From assembly GCF_016613535.2 (NCBI RefSeq), contig NZ_CP071518.1:2666001-2730000 (forward strand): DNA of 64,000 nt, read 5' to 3'. Under the pieces are notes generated by a model that did not search any database, was not told where the DNA came from, and saw only the letters and a list, made by a program, of their open reading frames with translations. Shown in pieces: positions 1-8,592 of the stretch. Source of the stretch: Lysobacter solisilvae (lineage in GTDB: Bacteria > Pseudomonadota > Gammaproteobacteria > Xanthomonadales > Xanthomonadaceae). The position numbers were made by a program, and so were the translations under genes. The first letter of the stretch is position 1. Every line of letters starts with the position of its first letter.

Positions 1-536
1 AGAAAGGCAAGATAGCCGCCGCTCGGGACCGCCTTGAAGGGCAGCAGGTGCTGTGGCAGCCCATGCTGCACCGTTCCCAGCCACGTCGCGAAGCGCAGCG
101 GCCTGCGCTGGTGGTTGGAGATCGACACCAGCGGGAATTGGGGCCACCGCCAGTACGCGTCGGCCAGGTCCTTGAGGTCCAGGCGCCCATGCAGGGTCGT
201 GAGCGTGCGTGATGCGGCTTCTTCGAAGAACGGAAAATGCAGAAGGTCGACATGGAAATGCAGGACGTCGAACTCCCCGGCGCGGCGTCGCACCTCGTGC
301 AGCATCGAAAGGTGCGCGGCCAGGTCGGACTTGAGCGGCGCGGGATCGAGCCGGATGGCCTGGTCGCGGGCCGGAACGAGGGTGGCATGCGTGCGCGCGT
401 CGGCCGCGGCGAACAGGGTGACATCGTGACCGAGGTCGACCAGCGCATCGGCCAGGTACGCGACGATGCGCTCGGTCCCCCCGTAGAGCTTGGGCGGAAC
501 CGCTTCGTAGAGCGGCGCGATCTGTGCGATCTTCAT
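1..536 (-). CDS. Glycosyltransferase family 4 protein (N-terminal part, runs off the window)
   Basis: Reading down from an ATG at 536 gives an N-terminus MKIAQIAPLYEAVPPKLYGG, followed by a frame that stays open to base 1. The opening MKIAQIAP and the PPKLYGGTER stretch, then a conserved HDVTLFAA-type strand, are typical of the N-terminal Rossmann domain of GT4 (GT-B fold) glycosyltransferases, which transfer a sugar from a nucleotide sugar to an acceptor in the cytoplasm. The nucleotide-binding C-terminal domain lies outside the window, so donor and acceptor cannot be judged. It is the last gene of the minus-strand run and is separated from the next gene by about 165 bases. Confidence 0.85.
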   Translation of the reverse strand, partial: MKIAQIAPLYEAVPPKLYGGTERIVAYLADALVDLGHDVTLFAAADARTHATLVPARDQAIRLDPAPLKSDLAAHLSMLHEVRRRAGEFDVLHFHVDLLHFPFFEEAASRTLTTLHGRLDLKDLADAYWRWPQFPLVSISNHQRRPLRFATWLGTVQHGLPQHLLPFKAVPSGGYLAF

Positions 537-700
537 GAATCGGGAGCCCTCTCGATCTCCACTTTGCTATGAGCTGTGGACGGTGCAGTGCTTCCACCGG
601 CATGCCAACCACCGGGCGCATCCACCGGCGCGGGAGGGCAGGGTGACCTGTCAGGCGTGCACGTGACGTCGTCGGCGCGTGTGGATTGCGTCGCGCAGGT

Positions 701-1237
701 TCACATGGGCAGGCGTACGTCGGTGACCTTCCAGGTGAATCCCTGCCGCGTCAGCACGAATATGACGGGGTCGCCGTCGGCATTCATCACCGTGGCCGTG
801 AATCGGGAGGGTGATTCAAACCGGTAATGCGCGCCGGCGAGCGGATCGTGCGGAGGTTCGGGTGTGATGGCGTCTTGGCCGCTGCGCGAGCCGTCCAGGC
901 GATGCCAGAAATTGCGGCCTTCCAGCAGTGCAGCCAGGCCCGCGGGCGTGGCTGCGGCATCGACGAGACCGCCGGTGGCGCCACTGGCCATTCGCAGCGC
1001 GATGGATCCCAGCAGGCTCGACTGTGCCTCGGGGCCCGCACGGCGGACGACGTAATCCTCCACCTGCGCCTTCAGGCTCTGCCGGATGGCGGGAAAATCC
1101 ACGTGCCGGGAGATGGCGGCTGCGTCTTGCGCCTGAATGGCCTGGCGGATGTCGTTGATGGTCATGAAGGGCCCTGCGCCCACCCAGGCAAGGAGGGCCA
1201 GCAGGACGAGCCCTACGATCGCGATCCACTTATTCAT
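701..1237 (-). CDS. DUF2939 domain membrane-anchored protein
   Basis: This is a 178-residue protein. I chose the ATG at 1237 rather than an upstream in-frame start because a GGAGG-like site lies just before it and it begins directly with MNKWIAIVGLVLLALLAWVG, a short basic end followed by one hydrophobic segment (signal anchor). The rest, with DIRQAIQAQDAAAISRHVDF near the start and a C-terminal FVLTRQGFTWKVTDVRLP, matches the DUF2939 family as I know it: periplasmic-side proteins of unknown role. It stands alone, about 130 bases beyond the start of the DUF4785 gene on the same strand. No catalytic residues are evident. Confidence 0.75.
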   Translation of the reverse strand: MNKWIAIVGLVLLALLAWVGAGPFMTINDIRQAIQAQDAAAISRHVDFPAIRQSLKAQVEDYVVRRAGPEAQSSLLGSIALRMASGATGGLVDAAATPAGLAALLEGRNFWHRLDGSRSGQDAITPEPPHDPLAGAHYRFESPSRFTATVMNADGDPVIFVLTRQGFTWKVTDVRLPM

Positions 1238-1365
1238 GACGGCCTCCGTGTGGAAGCCGCAGCTTAACGCGTGCCGCGTGGGGTGGTCGGCGAACAGGCT
1301 TGAACGCGTCCGGCCAGCGTGGCGCGCGCACCGGGTGCCCGGTGCGCGCGCCAATCAACGCCAGG

Positions 1366-2538
1366 TCAGAAGCGCACCGCCCGCGCACGCAGTTCCAACG
1401 GGGCCATGCGGGTCTGGTCCAGCAGTTCGAGCTGGCGGACCTCGAATGGCGCGCCGTAACCGGCCGGCAGGTGGGCCCGCTCGAAATCGAGCACGAGCAC
1501 GCCCCGCGCCTTCTCGAGCCAGGCCGCGGAATGGGCCTGCGCGACCGGGCGCAGCGTGCGGTCCGGGGCGGTGGCGTAGAGCGTGCCGCGGACCTCGTAG
1601 CGACCCGGCGAGGCGGCCTGGATCGGCAAGCTCATCCGCAACGCACCGGCGTCGACTGCGTATCCGCCGTCGAAGCGTGCCGTCGGCTGGATTACGGCGA
1701 ACGCGGTGCGGCTGTCGCGCTGGATCCCCTGTGCCGAGGCGAACACCTGGAGTTCCCACAAGCCCTGGCCGGCCTGGGCTGAAGCCGGGACCGCCGCGAT
1801 GGCGGTCATGCGGCCCGCCGTGCCGGCGCGCACCTGCGCCGGATAGCTGCGGCCACCAGGCGCCACGAGCAGCGCCTGCGCCTGAACGCCGGGGCTGATG
1901 GCCGCGCCGCGGGTGAGGGTCAGGTCGACTGCCACCTGGCTGCCCGCCAGCGCACGATCCGCACGCGCCTGCGCCGACAACACGACATTGCTGTCCGGCT
2001 CGAACACATGCAGCAGATAGCGACCATGCGCCGCGATCGGTGCCGTGAGCCGATAGCGGCCCGCGCCATGGTCTGCCGCCAGCTTGACCACCACCGTTCC
2101 CCGATCCACGTCCATCCCCGCCGCCTTCAGTTGCGCATCGCTGGCGATGCTCTGGAGCCGGACCGGGCGGTCCCCGGCGTCGCGCAGAGCGACCTGCGCT
2201 GGCGCGAGAGGGGTAGCCCCACGCGCCGGACTAACCCGGATCAGCGCTCCGGCCGAGGACAAGGTGAGGTCCACGCCCTTTGCCAGATCGGGCGCCTCCA
2301 CGGTCTGCCAGTACTCGCGGCTTTGCGAACGATGGGGGGCAGGTCTTGCGAGCGCGTCCTGCGGATCCAGTGGCCAGCTGAAATTCACCGGGGCGCGCTC
2401 GAACTGCCCCGCAGGCAGGGGCAGGGCTACCAGGCGGACAGGCACCTGATCGCCCTGGCCAGTGGGCAGGAGCGGGCGCGCGGCCAGGCAGTCGAAACAG
2501 GCCGCGGCCAGCGCGGCAAACACAAGGGTCATGCGCAT
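1366..2538 (-). CDS. Exported DUF4785-like protein
   Basis: This is a 390-residue protein with a signal peptide (MRMTLVFAALAAACFDCLAA) and a mature part rich in beta-strand patterns, including an Ala-rich Ig-like middle (AGSQVAVDLTLTRGAAISPG) and a stretch resembling bacterial surface or lipase-associated domains (DAGALRMSLPIQAASPGRYE). I assign DUF4785 from memory of the family. The start at 2538 has GAGG upstream and lies 11 bases after the stop of the lipase-like gene, so the two are probably one transcript and the protein may be a partner or chaperone of that lipase. An upstream in-frame ATG at 2691 lies inside the lipase gene and is unlikely. Confidence 0.65.
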   Translation of the reverse strand: MRMTLVFAALAAACFDCLAARPLLPTGQGDQVPVRLVALPLPAGQFERAPVNFSWPLDPQDALARPAPHRSQSREYWQTVEAPDLAKGVDLTLSSAGALIRVSPARGATPLAPAQVALRDAGDRPVRLQSIASDAQLKAAGMDVDRGTVVVKLAADHGAGRYRLTAPIAAHGRYLLHVFEPDSNVVLSAQARADRALAGSQVAVDLTLTRGAAISPGVQAQALLVAPGGRSYPAQVRAGTAGRMTAIAAVPASAQAGQGLWELQVFASAQGIQRDSRTAFAVIQPTARFDGGYAVDAGALRMSLPIQAASPGRYEVRGTLYATAPDRTLRPVAQAHSAAWLEKARGVLVLDFERAHLPAGYGAPFEVRQLELLDQTRMAPLELRARAVRF

Positions 2539-2549
2539 GGGCGGCCTCC

Positions 2550-3413
2550 TCACAGTTTCACATCGTTGCGGAGAATCAAGTCCAGGCCAAAACAGGCCCG
2601 GCGACTCTGGTTGTGGCTCAGCGGTTCGGCGCCGGCCATGCGGGATTTGTCGGTGAACCACACCGCTCCCGCGGCGGACTGGCTCGAACAATTGAGGAAT
2701 CCGTCGGAACAGCTGTCCAGCCAGTTCTGGGTGGTCTCCAGGCCGACGTTCTCGGCGTAGCCCGCGCAGTAGCTGTCGGGGTCCCAGATTGCCGAGTCAA
2801 CGTCGGTGCCAACCACGCTGCGGAACTGGCGCGGCAGGGCCGGTCGACCCCCGGTCCCGTAGAGGTAGTTGGTGTTGTAGTAGCTCATCCACCCGACCTG
2901 CTGCTGGCGCACGGCATCGGACTTGAAGCCCAGCAGCCAGCCCAGCGAGGTCTCGAAGACATTGCCGTTGATGACCGCGTCGGCCAGCGGCGTGCCGGCA
3001 GAGGAAGGCGCGAGTGCGTTGACCCGCACGACGCGTTCGATGATCGCGGGGTAGCGGCTGTCCCAGGTGGGGTTGGAGAGGATCCAGCGCATGACGTTGC
3101 CGCCGTTGGAGTGCGTGAGCACGACCAGGCGCGTGACGCCGCGGGTATTGATGAAGTCGGTCAGCTGTCCGGCGAGGCAGCCAGCGGCGCGGCTGTCCCA
3201 CATGTACTGCGTGAAGTCGCAGTTGATGACCACGTAGTTCGATGCATTCGGCAGACCCTGGCGGACGGAGTCCACGAATTTCGGCTGCCAGTAGTCCTGG
3301 TAGGCGTTCGACTGCGATCCGGTGCCATGAACGAAGGCGACGCCGGTGATATCGGCCGCGATCGCGCAGGGCGATCCGACGGCCAGCAACAAGCCGCAAA
3401 CAAGTGTGCGCAT
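2550..3413 (-). CDS. Secreted lipase/esterase-like alpha/beta hydrolase
   Basis: This is a 287-residue protein that starts with a signal peptide (MRTLVCGLLLAVGSPCAIAA). The mature part opens with GVAFVHGTGS, the oxyanion-side HG motif of lipases, and has a nucleophile elbow THSNGGN around residue 105, in which the usual G-x-S-x-G appears as H-S-N-G-G. Several cysteines (for example in the NCDFTQ, AAGCLAG, SYCAGY, DSCSDGFLNC segments) suggest disulfides and export. A candidate catalytic Asp and His lie in the C-terminal third but cannot be assigned with confidence. It is followed after 11 bases by the DUF4785 gene. A perfect palindrome lies about 180 bases upstream. Confidence 0.75.
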   Translation of the reverse strand: MRTLVCGLLLAVGSPCAIAADITGVAFVHGTGSQSNAYQDYWQPKFVDSVRQGLPNASNYVVINCDFTQYMWDSRAAGCLAGQLTDFINTRGVTRLVVLTHSNGGNVMRWILSNPTWDSRYPAIIERVVRVNALAPSSAGTPLADAVINGNVFETSLGWLLGFKSDAVRQQQVGWMSYYNTNYLYGTGGRPALPRQFRSVVGTDVDSAIWDPDSYCAGYAENVGLETTQNWLDSCSDGFLNCSSQSAAGAVWFTDKSRMAGAEPLSHNQSRRACFGLDLILRNDVKL

Positions 3414-3592
3414 GTGTTTCCCCGATTGCAGCGGCGTCGGCCACGGTGGCCCGACCGGGGCGGATGACGCCGCGGTTCCATTGCCATGTGTCGCGCGCGA
3501 GGGGGTCGGGCGATTCCTGCCCGGAACGAGCGGCACGTCCTGTGCCGAAGGCCCGTCCTGAGTGCGGGCGGTCCCGGCGCATCGGGATCGAG

Positions 3593-3614
3593 CATACCCA
3601 TACGTATGGGTATG
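3593..3614. promoter_or_regulatory. 22-base perfect palindrome upstream of the lipase pair
   Basis: The half-site CATACCCATAC is followed immediately by its exact reverse complement, giving a 22-base perfect palindrome with no spacer. It is AT-richer than its surroundings and has no T-run, so it does not look like a terminator. It sits in the 249-base gap between the stop of the DUF2461 gene and the start of the lipase gene, where an operator for the lipase operon would be expected. The regulator is unknown. Confidence 0.5.
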
Positions 3615-3662
3615 TCATGCGGCGGTGCGGCATCGGCCGGACGGTCGACCGGAGCTCTGCCG

Positions 3663-4349
3663 TCAGAACTCCAGGTCGAGGGCCGCGCAGAGGTAGTCGA
3701 CGAAGGGGGCCAGCCCCGTCAGGTCAGTCTCCAGCGTGCGCAGCAGGCGCGGCCCGGTGACCGTGTCGTCGTCAAGAGACCGGAAGGCCGCGTAGTTCTT
3801 GCGGCGCAGGTCCTCGGCGAACTCGAATTCGGCGGGAAAGCCACGCGGCATGCGCGTCAGCATTTCGTCGTCGTCCAGGCTGTAGCGCCTGCGGAACGCG
3901 GCTGCGTGGGCCGCGGCCTTCCAACTGCCCGGGTTGTCGACGATGAAGTGGCGGATGCGACGCAGGGATTCGGGCTGCGGGTGCCAGACGCCAGCGGCAA
4001 CGAAACATGCGCCTGGCTGCAGGTGCAGATAGAACGCGGGTGCTTCCACCTGTTTGCTGCGCGCATGGAACAAGCGTGCACCCTGCCAGTTCTTGTATGG
4101 CGTCTTGTCGTTGGCGAAACGGGTGTCGCGGTGGATTCGGAACAGCGAGCCGCCGTTGCCCCTGGGCTCGGACCGGTAGTGCTCGCTCACCTGCGCCAGC
4201 ACCGGCTGGAGGTCGGCAAGCAGGCGCTGGAAGGGTTCGCGCACGTGCTGCTCGTAGTCGGCCTTGTGCGCCAGGAACCATTCGCGCTCGTTGTGGCGCG
4301 CCAGGCCGCGAAGGAACTTGAAACTGTGCTGGCTGAAATAGGTGCTCAT
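3663..4349 (-). CDS. DUF2461 domain-containing protein
   Basis: This is a 228-residue soluble protein that matches the DUF2461 (TIGR02453) family along its length: an N-terminal FKFLRGLARHNEREWFLAHK, the conserved FRIHRDTRFANDKTPYKNW around residues 70-90, then GVWHPQPESLRRIRHFI. These landmarks define the family, whose biochemical role is not established. The ATG at 4349 is the only plausible start. It lies 87 bases downstream of sbcB on the same strand, so it could be transcribed with it. No signal peptide or membrane segment is seen. Confidence 0.88.
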   Translation of the reverse strand: MSTYFSQHSFKFLRGLARHNEREWFLAHKADYEQHVREPFQRLLADLQPVLAQVSEHYRSEPRGNGGSLFRIHRDTRFANDKTPYKNWQGARLFHARSKQVEAPAFYLHLQPGACFVAAGVWHPQPESLRRIRHFIVDNPGSWKAAAHAAAFRRRYSLDDDEMLTRMPRGFPAEFEFAEDLRRKNYAAFRSLDDDTVTGPRLLRTLETDLTGLAPFVDYLCAALDLEF

Positions 4350-4436
4350 GGGAACGCGCAGTCCGCAAGGAAAGGAGGCGCCAGAAGTGGGGAACGCAGC
4401 AGGCCACGGTCCTCGCCGTCATGGCGTGAAACGCGC

Positions 4437-5876
4437 CTAGACCAGGCCGGTTTCCAACTCCTGGCCCCAAGCCTGGAGCCGATCGAGCAGGGCCAACCTG
4501 TCTCCATCGCCGGCGTGCTGCATGCGCAGCGCATGCACCTCGGCGCGGAAGGTCTCGAAGCTGTATTCCGATCCGCTGCCGCCCACCAGCCGTTCTCGCC
4601 GGTACGAATCCCAGCGTTCGCGCTCCTGCGCGGTCAGCGTATGCGGCCAGTTTCGCGCCCGATAGCGGAACAGCAGTTCAGGCAGTCGCGGATCCTGGAA
4701 GGAAAAGGCCCGCTCGCCCAGCGCCGCCGGCGCCGTAGCGCGGACCTGGGTGAACTGGCGCTTGTCGCCATCGCCGAGGAAGCCACCATAGATCGAACCG
4801 TCGACATCGCCGGCAGGGCGGTCCCGCGAGATTGCGAACACGCGTCGCACCTTTTCGGCCAGTTCAGGACCCGCCTCGCGCAGCTGCGCGCTCCGGCGGG
4901 CCACGACGTCGGCATCGATACCCAGTCGGACCAGGTCGTCGTCGCGCAAGTGGCTCCAGGCGACCAGCGCGGGGCAACGGTTGAGATGGATTTCCTTGAG
5001 TGCAACGCGCTGTTCGCCTTCCGGCAGGTCCGCCTGGGAGATGTACAGACGGTCGGCGATGCCTTGCACGTCAAGGCGGAGAAGCGCCTCCGGATCCTGT
5101 GCCAGGTCGAATACGACCACGCGATTGTCGATCTGCGGGTGCCGGGTGATGGGCGCCACGGGAGCGGCACACAACCGGCTGGCGGGAAACCGCTGTGACA
5201 CGTTCAGGAGCGGCGTCATGTTCGCCACGTCGATCAGGCTCGCAGCGAAGCGCTTGTCGCGCAGCTTCAGTGCGTACTCCCACAGCCGCGGCTGGGCCTC
5301 GCGCAGCCGACGCGCCAGGCCGATCAGCGCACGCACGTCCGACAGGGCTTCGTGGGCCTCGCCACTGCGCACATCGTTGGCCAGCGCCAGGTGCTCCAGT
5401 TTGAACGAGGTGGTGCCGTCCTCGCGCTGCGGCCACTGGATGCCCTGCGGGCGCAGTGCATGTGCCAGCCGCAGCACGTCGAGCAGGTCCCAGCGGCTGT
5501 TGCCGCCGCGCCATTCGCGCTCATAGGGATCATGGAAGCTGCGGAACAGTCCGTGCCGCACGAACTCATCGTCGAACCGGAGCGAGTTGTAGCCGGCGGT
5601 GCAGGTTTCCGGCCGCGCCATTTCCTCGAAGATCAATCCGAATGCTTCGGCCTCGGTCAAGCCGTGCGCCTTCGCGTCCTGCGGCGCAATCCCGGTGATC
5701 AGGGTCGCGGTGGGCGAGGGCAGCAGGTCGTCCGCGGGCTGCACGAACACGCTGATCGGCGCCTCGATCTCGTTGAGCGCAGCATCCGTGCGGATCGCCG
5801 CGAACTGAGCGATCCGCGAGGTGCGCGGATCGGCGCCGAAGGTTTCCAGGTCATAGAACAGGAAGCTGGCAGGCAT
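4437..5876 (-). CDS. sbcB: Exodeoxyribonuclease I
   Basis: This is a 479-residue protein, the usual length for ExoI, which degrades single-stranded DNA 3' to 5' and acts in recombination and mismatch repair. The DEDDh catalytic set is visible: D9 and E11 in YDLETFG, D102 in SLRFDDEF, and H175 with D180 in HEALSD. These are uniformly six residues earlier than the equivalent residues of the E. coli enzyme as I recall them. The C-terminal SH3-like and extended helical parts are present. The start lies only 6 bases after the stop of the kynurenine monooxygenase gene, so this repair gene appears to be co-transcribed with tryptophan catabolism. Confidence 0.95.
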   Translation of the reverse strand: MPASFLFYDLETFGADPRTSRIAQFAAIRTDAALNEIEAPISVFVQPADDLLPSPTATLITGIAPQDAKAHGLTEAEAFGLIFEEMARPETCTAGYNSLRFDDEFVRHGLFRSFHDPYEREWRGGNSRWDLLDVLRLAHALRPQGIQWPQREDGTTSFKLEHLALANDVRSGEAHEALSDVRALIGLARRLREAQPRLWEYALKLRDKRFAASLIDVANMTPLLNVSQRFPASRLCAAPVAPITRHPQIDNRVVVFDLAQDPEALLRLDVQGIADRLYISQADLPEGEQRVALKEIHLNRCPALVAWSHLRDDDLVRLGIDADVVARRSAQLREAGPELAEKVRRVFAISRDRPAGDVDGSIYGGFLGDGDKRQFTQVRATAPAALGERAFSFQDPRLPELLFRYRARNWPHTLTAQERERWDSYRRERLVGGSGSEYSFETFRAEVHALRMQHAGDGDRLALLDRLQAWGQELETGLV

Positions 5877-5882
5877 GGGCCG

Positions 5883-7250
5883 TCAGGCTTCCAGCGGCGC
5901 GAGCCGTTCGCGAACCAGCGTGTCGAGCGCGTTCCAGTCCAGGCTGTCCAACGCCGTGTGTCCGCGCGTGGCTTCGACCAGGATGTCGCGCTGCACTTGT
6001 CCGCGTCCGAAGGCGACGGCGTAGGGCAGGCGGCTGAACGTCACCATCGCGTAGCGCGGCACGAAGCGGTCGGGATGACGATCGGCCAATGCCCGCTCCA
6101 GCGCGCGTTGCATCAGGTAGTCATCGTCATCCACCCGGTCGCGCATCTCCAGGTAGTTCTCCAGTGCCATCTGCTGGATCGCGCGCGCATTGGGCAGGCG
6201 CTCGGCCTGGAAGGCGGCGAAGGCCTCCGCGCGGTCCTGGTGGGCGTCCAGGTGGCGCGCCAGCGCCACGCAGTCCTCGAATGCGCAGTTCATGCCCTGG
6301 CCGTGGAAAGGCACCATCGCGTGAGCCGCATCGCCCAGCAGGACGGCGCGCTCATCCAGGTGCCACCTGTCCAGGTAGAGCGTGGCGAGCAGGCCGGCGG
6401 GATTCTGCTCGAAGTCGCGTTCCAGGTGTGGGATCAGCGGCAGGGCGTCGGCGAAGTCACGCTCGAACAGCGCGCGTGCCTGCGCGCCATCGCGCACGGT
6501 CTGGAAGCTCGGGTCACCCTCGTTGGGCAGGAACAGGGTGACGGTGAAGGTCTGCTCGTCGTTGGGCAGCGCGATGCACATGTAGCGCCCGCGCGGCCAG
6601 ATGTGCAGCGCGTGGGGCTCCATCCGGAAACTGCCATCCGGCGCCGGCGGGATCTCCAGTTCCTTGTAGGAATGCCCGAGCGACTGCGTGCGCTCGCCCA
6701 GTTCCACCGCACCGCGCATTGCGCCACGAAGGGCCGAGCCGGCGCCGTCGGCGCCGACCAGGGACCGGAAGCCCACTTCATGCAGACTGCCGTCGCCCTC
6801 GTCCTTGAACGTGGCGCGACGCGCGTCGAAATCCACGGATTCCAGGCCCCGCTGAAAGTGAAGGCGCGCGCCCGCTCGCTCTGCGATGCCCAGCAGGATC
6901 AGGTTCAACTCGCCGCGATGCACCGACCAGATCACCTCGCTGTCATCGCGACCATAACGCTGCAGGTCGACGCGCCCGTCGGCGAAATGCACCATGCGGC
7001 CACGCATCATCACCGCCTGCGCCATGACCTCGTCGTCGGCGCCTGCTTCGCGCAAGGCGTGGCGTCCGCGCTCGGCAAGGGCCAGATTGATCGAACGACC
7101 GCCGGCATATCCCTGCACGCGCGGATCGCCGCGCTTCTCGTAGACATCCACCGACCAGCCGCGTTGCGCCATCAACGTGGCGAGCAATGCGCCGGCCAGA
7201 CCCGCGCCGACAATCGTCAGGTGTCGCTCGTCCTGGAATTCAGCGGCCAT
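5883..7250 (-). CDS. kmo: Kynurenine 3-monooxygenase
   Basis: This is a 455-residue flavoprotein hydroxylase that converts L-kynurenine to 3-hydroxykynurenine with NADPH and oxygen. The FAD-binding LTIVGAGLAGALLATLMAQR lies near residue 12, and the conserved second FAD motif GDAAHAMVPFHGQGMN near residue 310. GGRSINLALAERG and YKELEIPP are further markers of bacterial KMO. The ATG at 7250 begins inside the 3' end of kynU (11-base overlap), which decides the start and implies translational coupling. The C-terminus lacks an obvious membrane helix, as in bacterial rather than eukaryotic KMO. Confidence 0.96.
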   Translation of the reverse strand: MAAEFQDERHLTIVGAGLAGALLATLMAQRGWSVDVYEKRGDPRVQGYAGGRSINLALAERGRHALREAGADDEVMAQAVMMRGRMVHFADGRVDLQRYGRDDSEVIWSVHRGELNLILLGIAERAGARLHFQRGLESVDFDARRATFKDEGDGSLHEVGFRSLVGADGAGSALRGAMRGAVELGERTQSLGHSYKELEIPPAPDGSFRMEPHALHIWPRGRYMCIALPNDEQTFTVTLFLPNEGDPSFQTVRDGAQARALFERDFADALPLIPHLERDFEQNPAGLLATLYLDRWHLDERAVLLGDAAHAMVPFHGQGMNCAFEDCVALARHLDAHQDRAEAFAAFQAERLPNARAIQQMALENYLEMRDRVDDDDYLMQRALERALADRHPDRFVPRYAMVTFSRLPYAVAFGRGQVQRDILVEATRGHTALDSLDWNALDTLVRERLAPLEA

Positions 7251-8514
7251 CGCGCCATGCCTCCACGGTCTGGGCGAAGCGGAGGATGTCGCCGAAGCTG
7301 TTGTAGAGCGGCGCCGGCGAGATGCGGATGACGTCGGGCTCGCGCCAGTCGCCCAGCACGCCGTGTGCGGCGAGGTGTTCGAACAGGGCGCGGCCATGCT
7401 CGCGCCCGCCGTGGACCCGCAGCGAAAGCTGGCAGCCGCGACGCCCCGGTTCCCGCGGGGTAACCACATGCAGGACGTTGTGCAGGCGCGCGTCGATCAG
7501 TTGCTCGAGGTAGCCGGTCAGGCGGCGCGAACGTTCGCGCAGCGCCGGCAAGCCGACGCGGTCGAACAGTTCCAGCGAGGCACGCAGGGGTGCCAGGCCC
7601 AGAATCGGCGGATTGCTCAACTGCCAGCCCTCGGCGCCCGGGGTGGGCGAGAACTGCGGGCCCATGCGGAAGCGGGTGGTCACCTCATGTCCCCACCAGC
7701 CGGCAAACCGCGGACGTTCCGTGCTGGCGTGGCGCTCATGCACGAAGCAGCCGGCGACCGCGCCCGGTCCGGAGTTCATGTATTTGTAGTGGCACCACAC
7801 GGCGAAGTCCGCGTTGGCATCGTGCAATCCCAGTTCGAGGTTGCCGACACCGTGCGCGAGGTCAAAGCCGGCGACGGCGCCGGCGGCGTGCGTCAGACGC
7901 GCGACTTCCTTCAGGTCGAAGGCCTGGCCCGTGCGGTACTGCACACCCGGCCAAAGCACCAGCGCCAGGCGCGGACCATGTTGCGCGATCGCGCGTTCGA
8001 GCGCTGCCATGGAGATCGTGCCGTTGGGCTCGTCGGCCTCCAGTTCGATCAGGTCGGTGGCGGGGTCGAAGCCATGGAAGGCCACCTGGGATGCCACCGC
8101 ATGCCGGTCGGACGGAAACGCACCGGCTTCAATCAGGATGGCCGGACGTTCGCGCGTGGGCCGGTAGAAGCTGACCATCATCAGGTGCAGATTCACCGTA
8201 AGCGTGTTCATTGCCACGACCTCGGAGGCCTGGGCGCCCACCACCCGGGCCAGAGGCTCGCGCACGAGTTCGTGGTAGGGCATCCACTGTGCCGAGCCGG
8301 TGAAGTGGCCCTCGACGGCTTCGGCCGCCCACTTGTCCAGGACTTCTTCCACGTGGGCCCGCGCGCCGCGCGGCTGCAGGCCCAGCGAATTTCCGCAGAA
8401 GTACGCCTGGTCCGCGCCGTCATGGGCGGGAATCAGGAATTCGTCACGCAGCCGCGAGAGCGGATCGGCAGCGTCCAGGGCCAGCGCGTGTTGGGGGGCG
8501 GTGATGTCGGTCAT
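7240..8514 (-). CDS. kynU: Kynureninase
   Basis: This is a 424-residue PLP enzyme that cleaves 3-hydroxykynurenine (and kynurenine) to 3-hydroxyanthranilate (or anthranilate) and alanine. The PLP lysine is K244 in WCHYKYMNSGPG. Other family marks are YFCGNSLGLQPR near residue 40, the phosphate-binding MNTLTVNLH near residue 102, and GFDLAHGVGN just before the lysine. It overlaps kmo by 11 bases and lies 78 bases after the ACMS decarboxylase gene, all on the minus strand. Length and motifs are normal for an active enzyme. Confidence 0.97.
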   Translation of the reverse strand: MTDITAPQHALALDAADPLSRLRDEFLIPAHDGADQAYFCGNSLGLQPRGARAHVEEVLDKWAAEAVEGHFTGSAQWMPYHELVREPLARVVGAQASEVVAMNTLTVNLHLMMVSFYRPTRERPAILIEAGAFPSDRHAVASQVAFHGFDPATDLIELEADEPNGTISMAALERAIAQHGPRLALVLWPGVQYRTGQAFDLKEVARLTHAAGAVAGFDLAHGVGNLELGLHDANADFAVWCHYKYMNSGPGAVAGCFVHERHASTERPRFAGWWGHEVTTRFRMGPQFSPTPGAEGWQLSNPPILGLAPLRASLELFDRVGLPALRERSRRLTGYLEQLIDARLHNVLHVVTPREPGRRGCQLSLRVHGGREHGRALFEHLAAHGVLGDWREPDVIRISPAPLYNSFGDILRFAQTVEAWRDGR

Positions 8515-8592
8515 GAGTTACCAGTGACGGAGGGCATTGAAGGGTCTCAGGACCTCCCTGATTCCCTGGGGTTGCAGTCGCACGTGCTTCGG

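Noticed and set aside
5352..7331. A 659-codon plus-strand open frame over sbcB and kmo
   Set aside because: It is antisense to two genes with full catalytic motifs, shows no family signature, and arises from high-GC codon bias.
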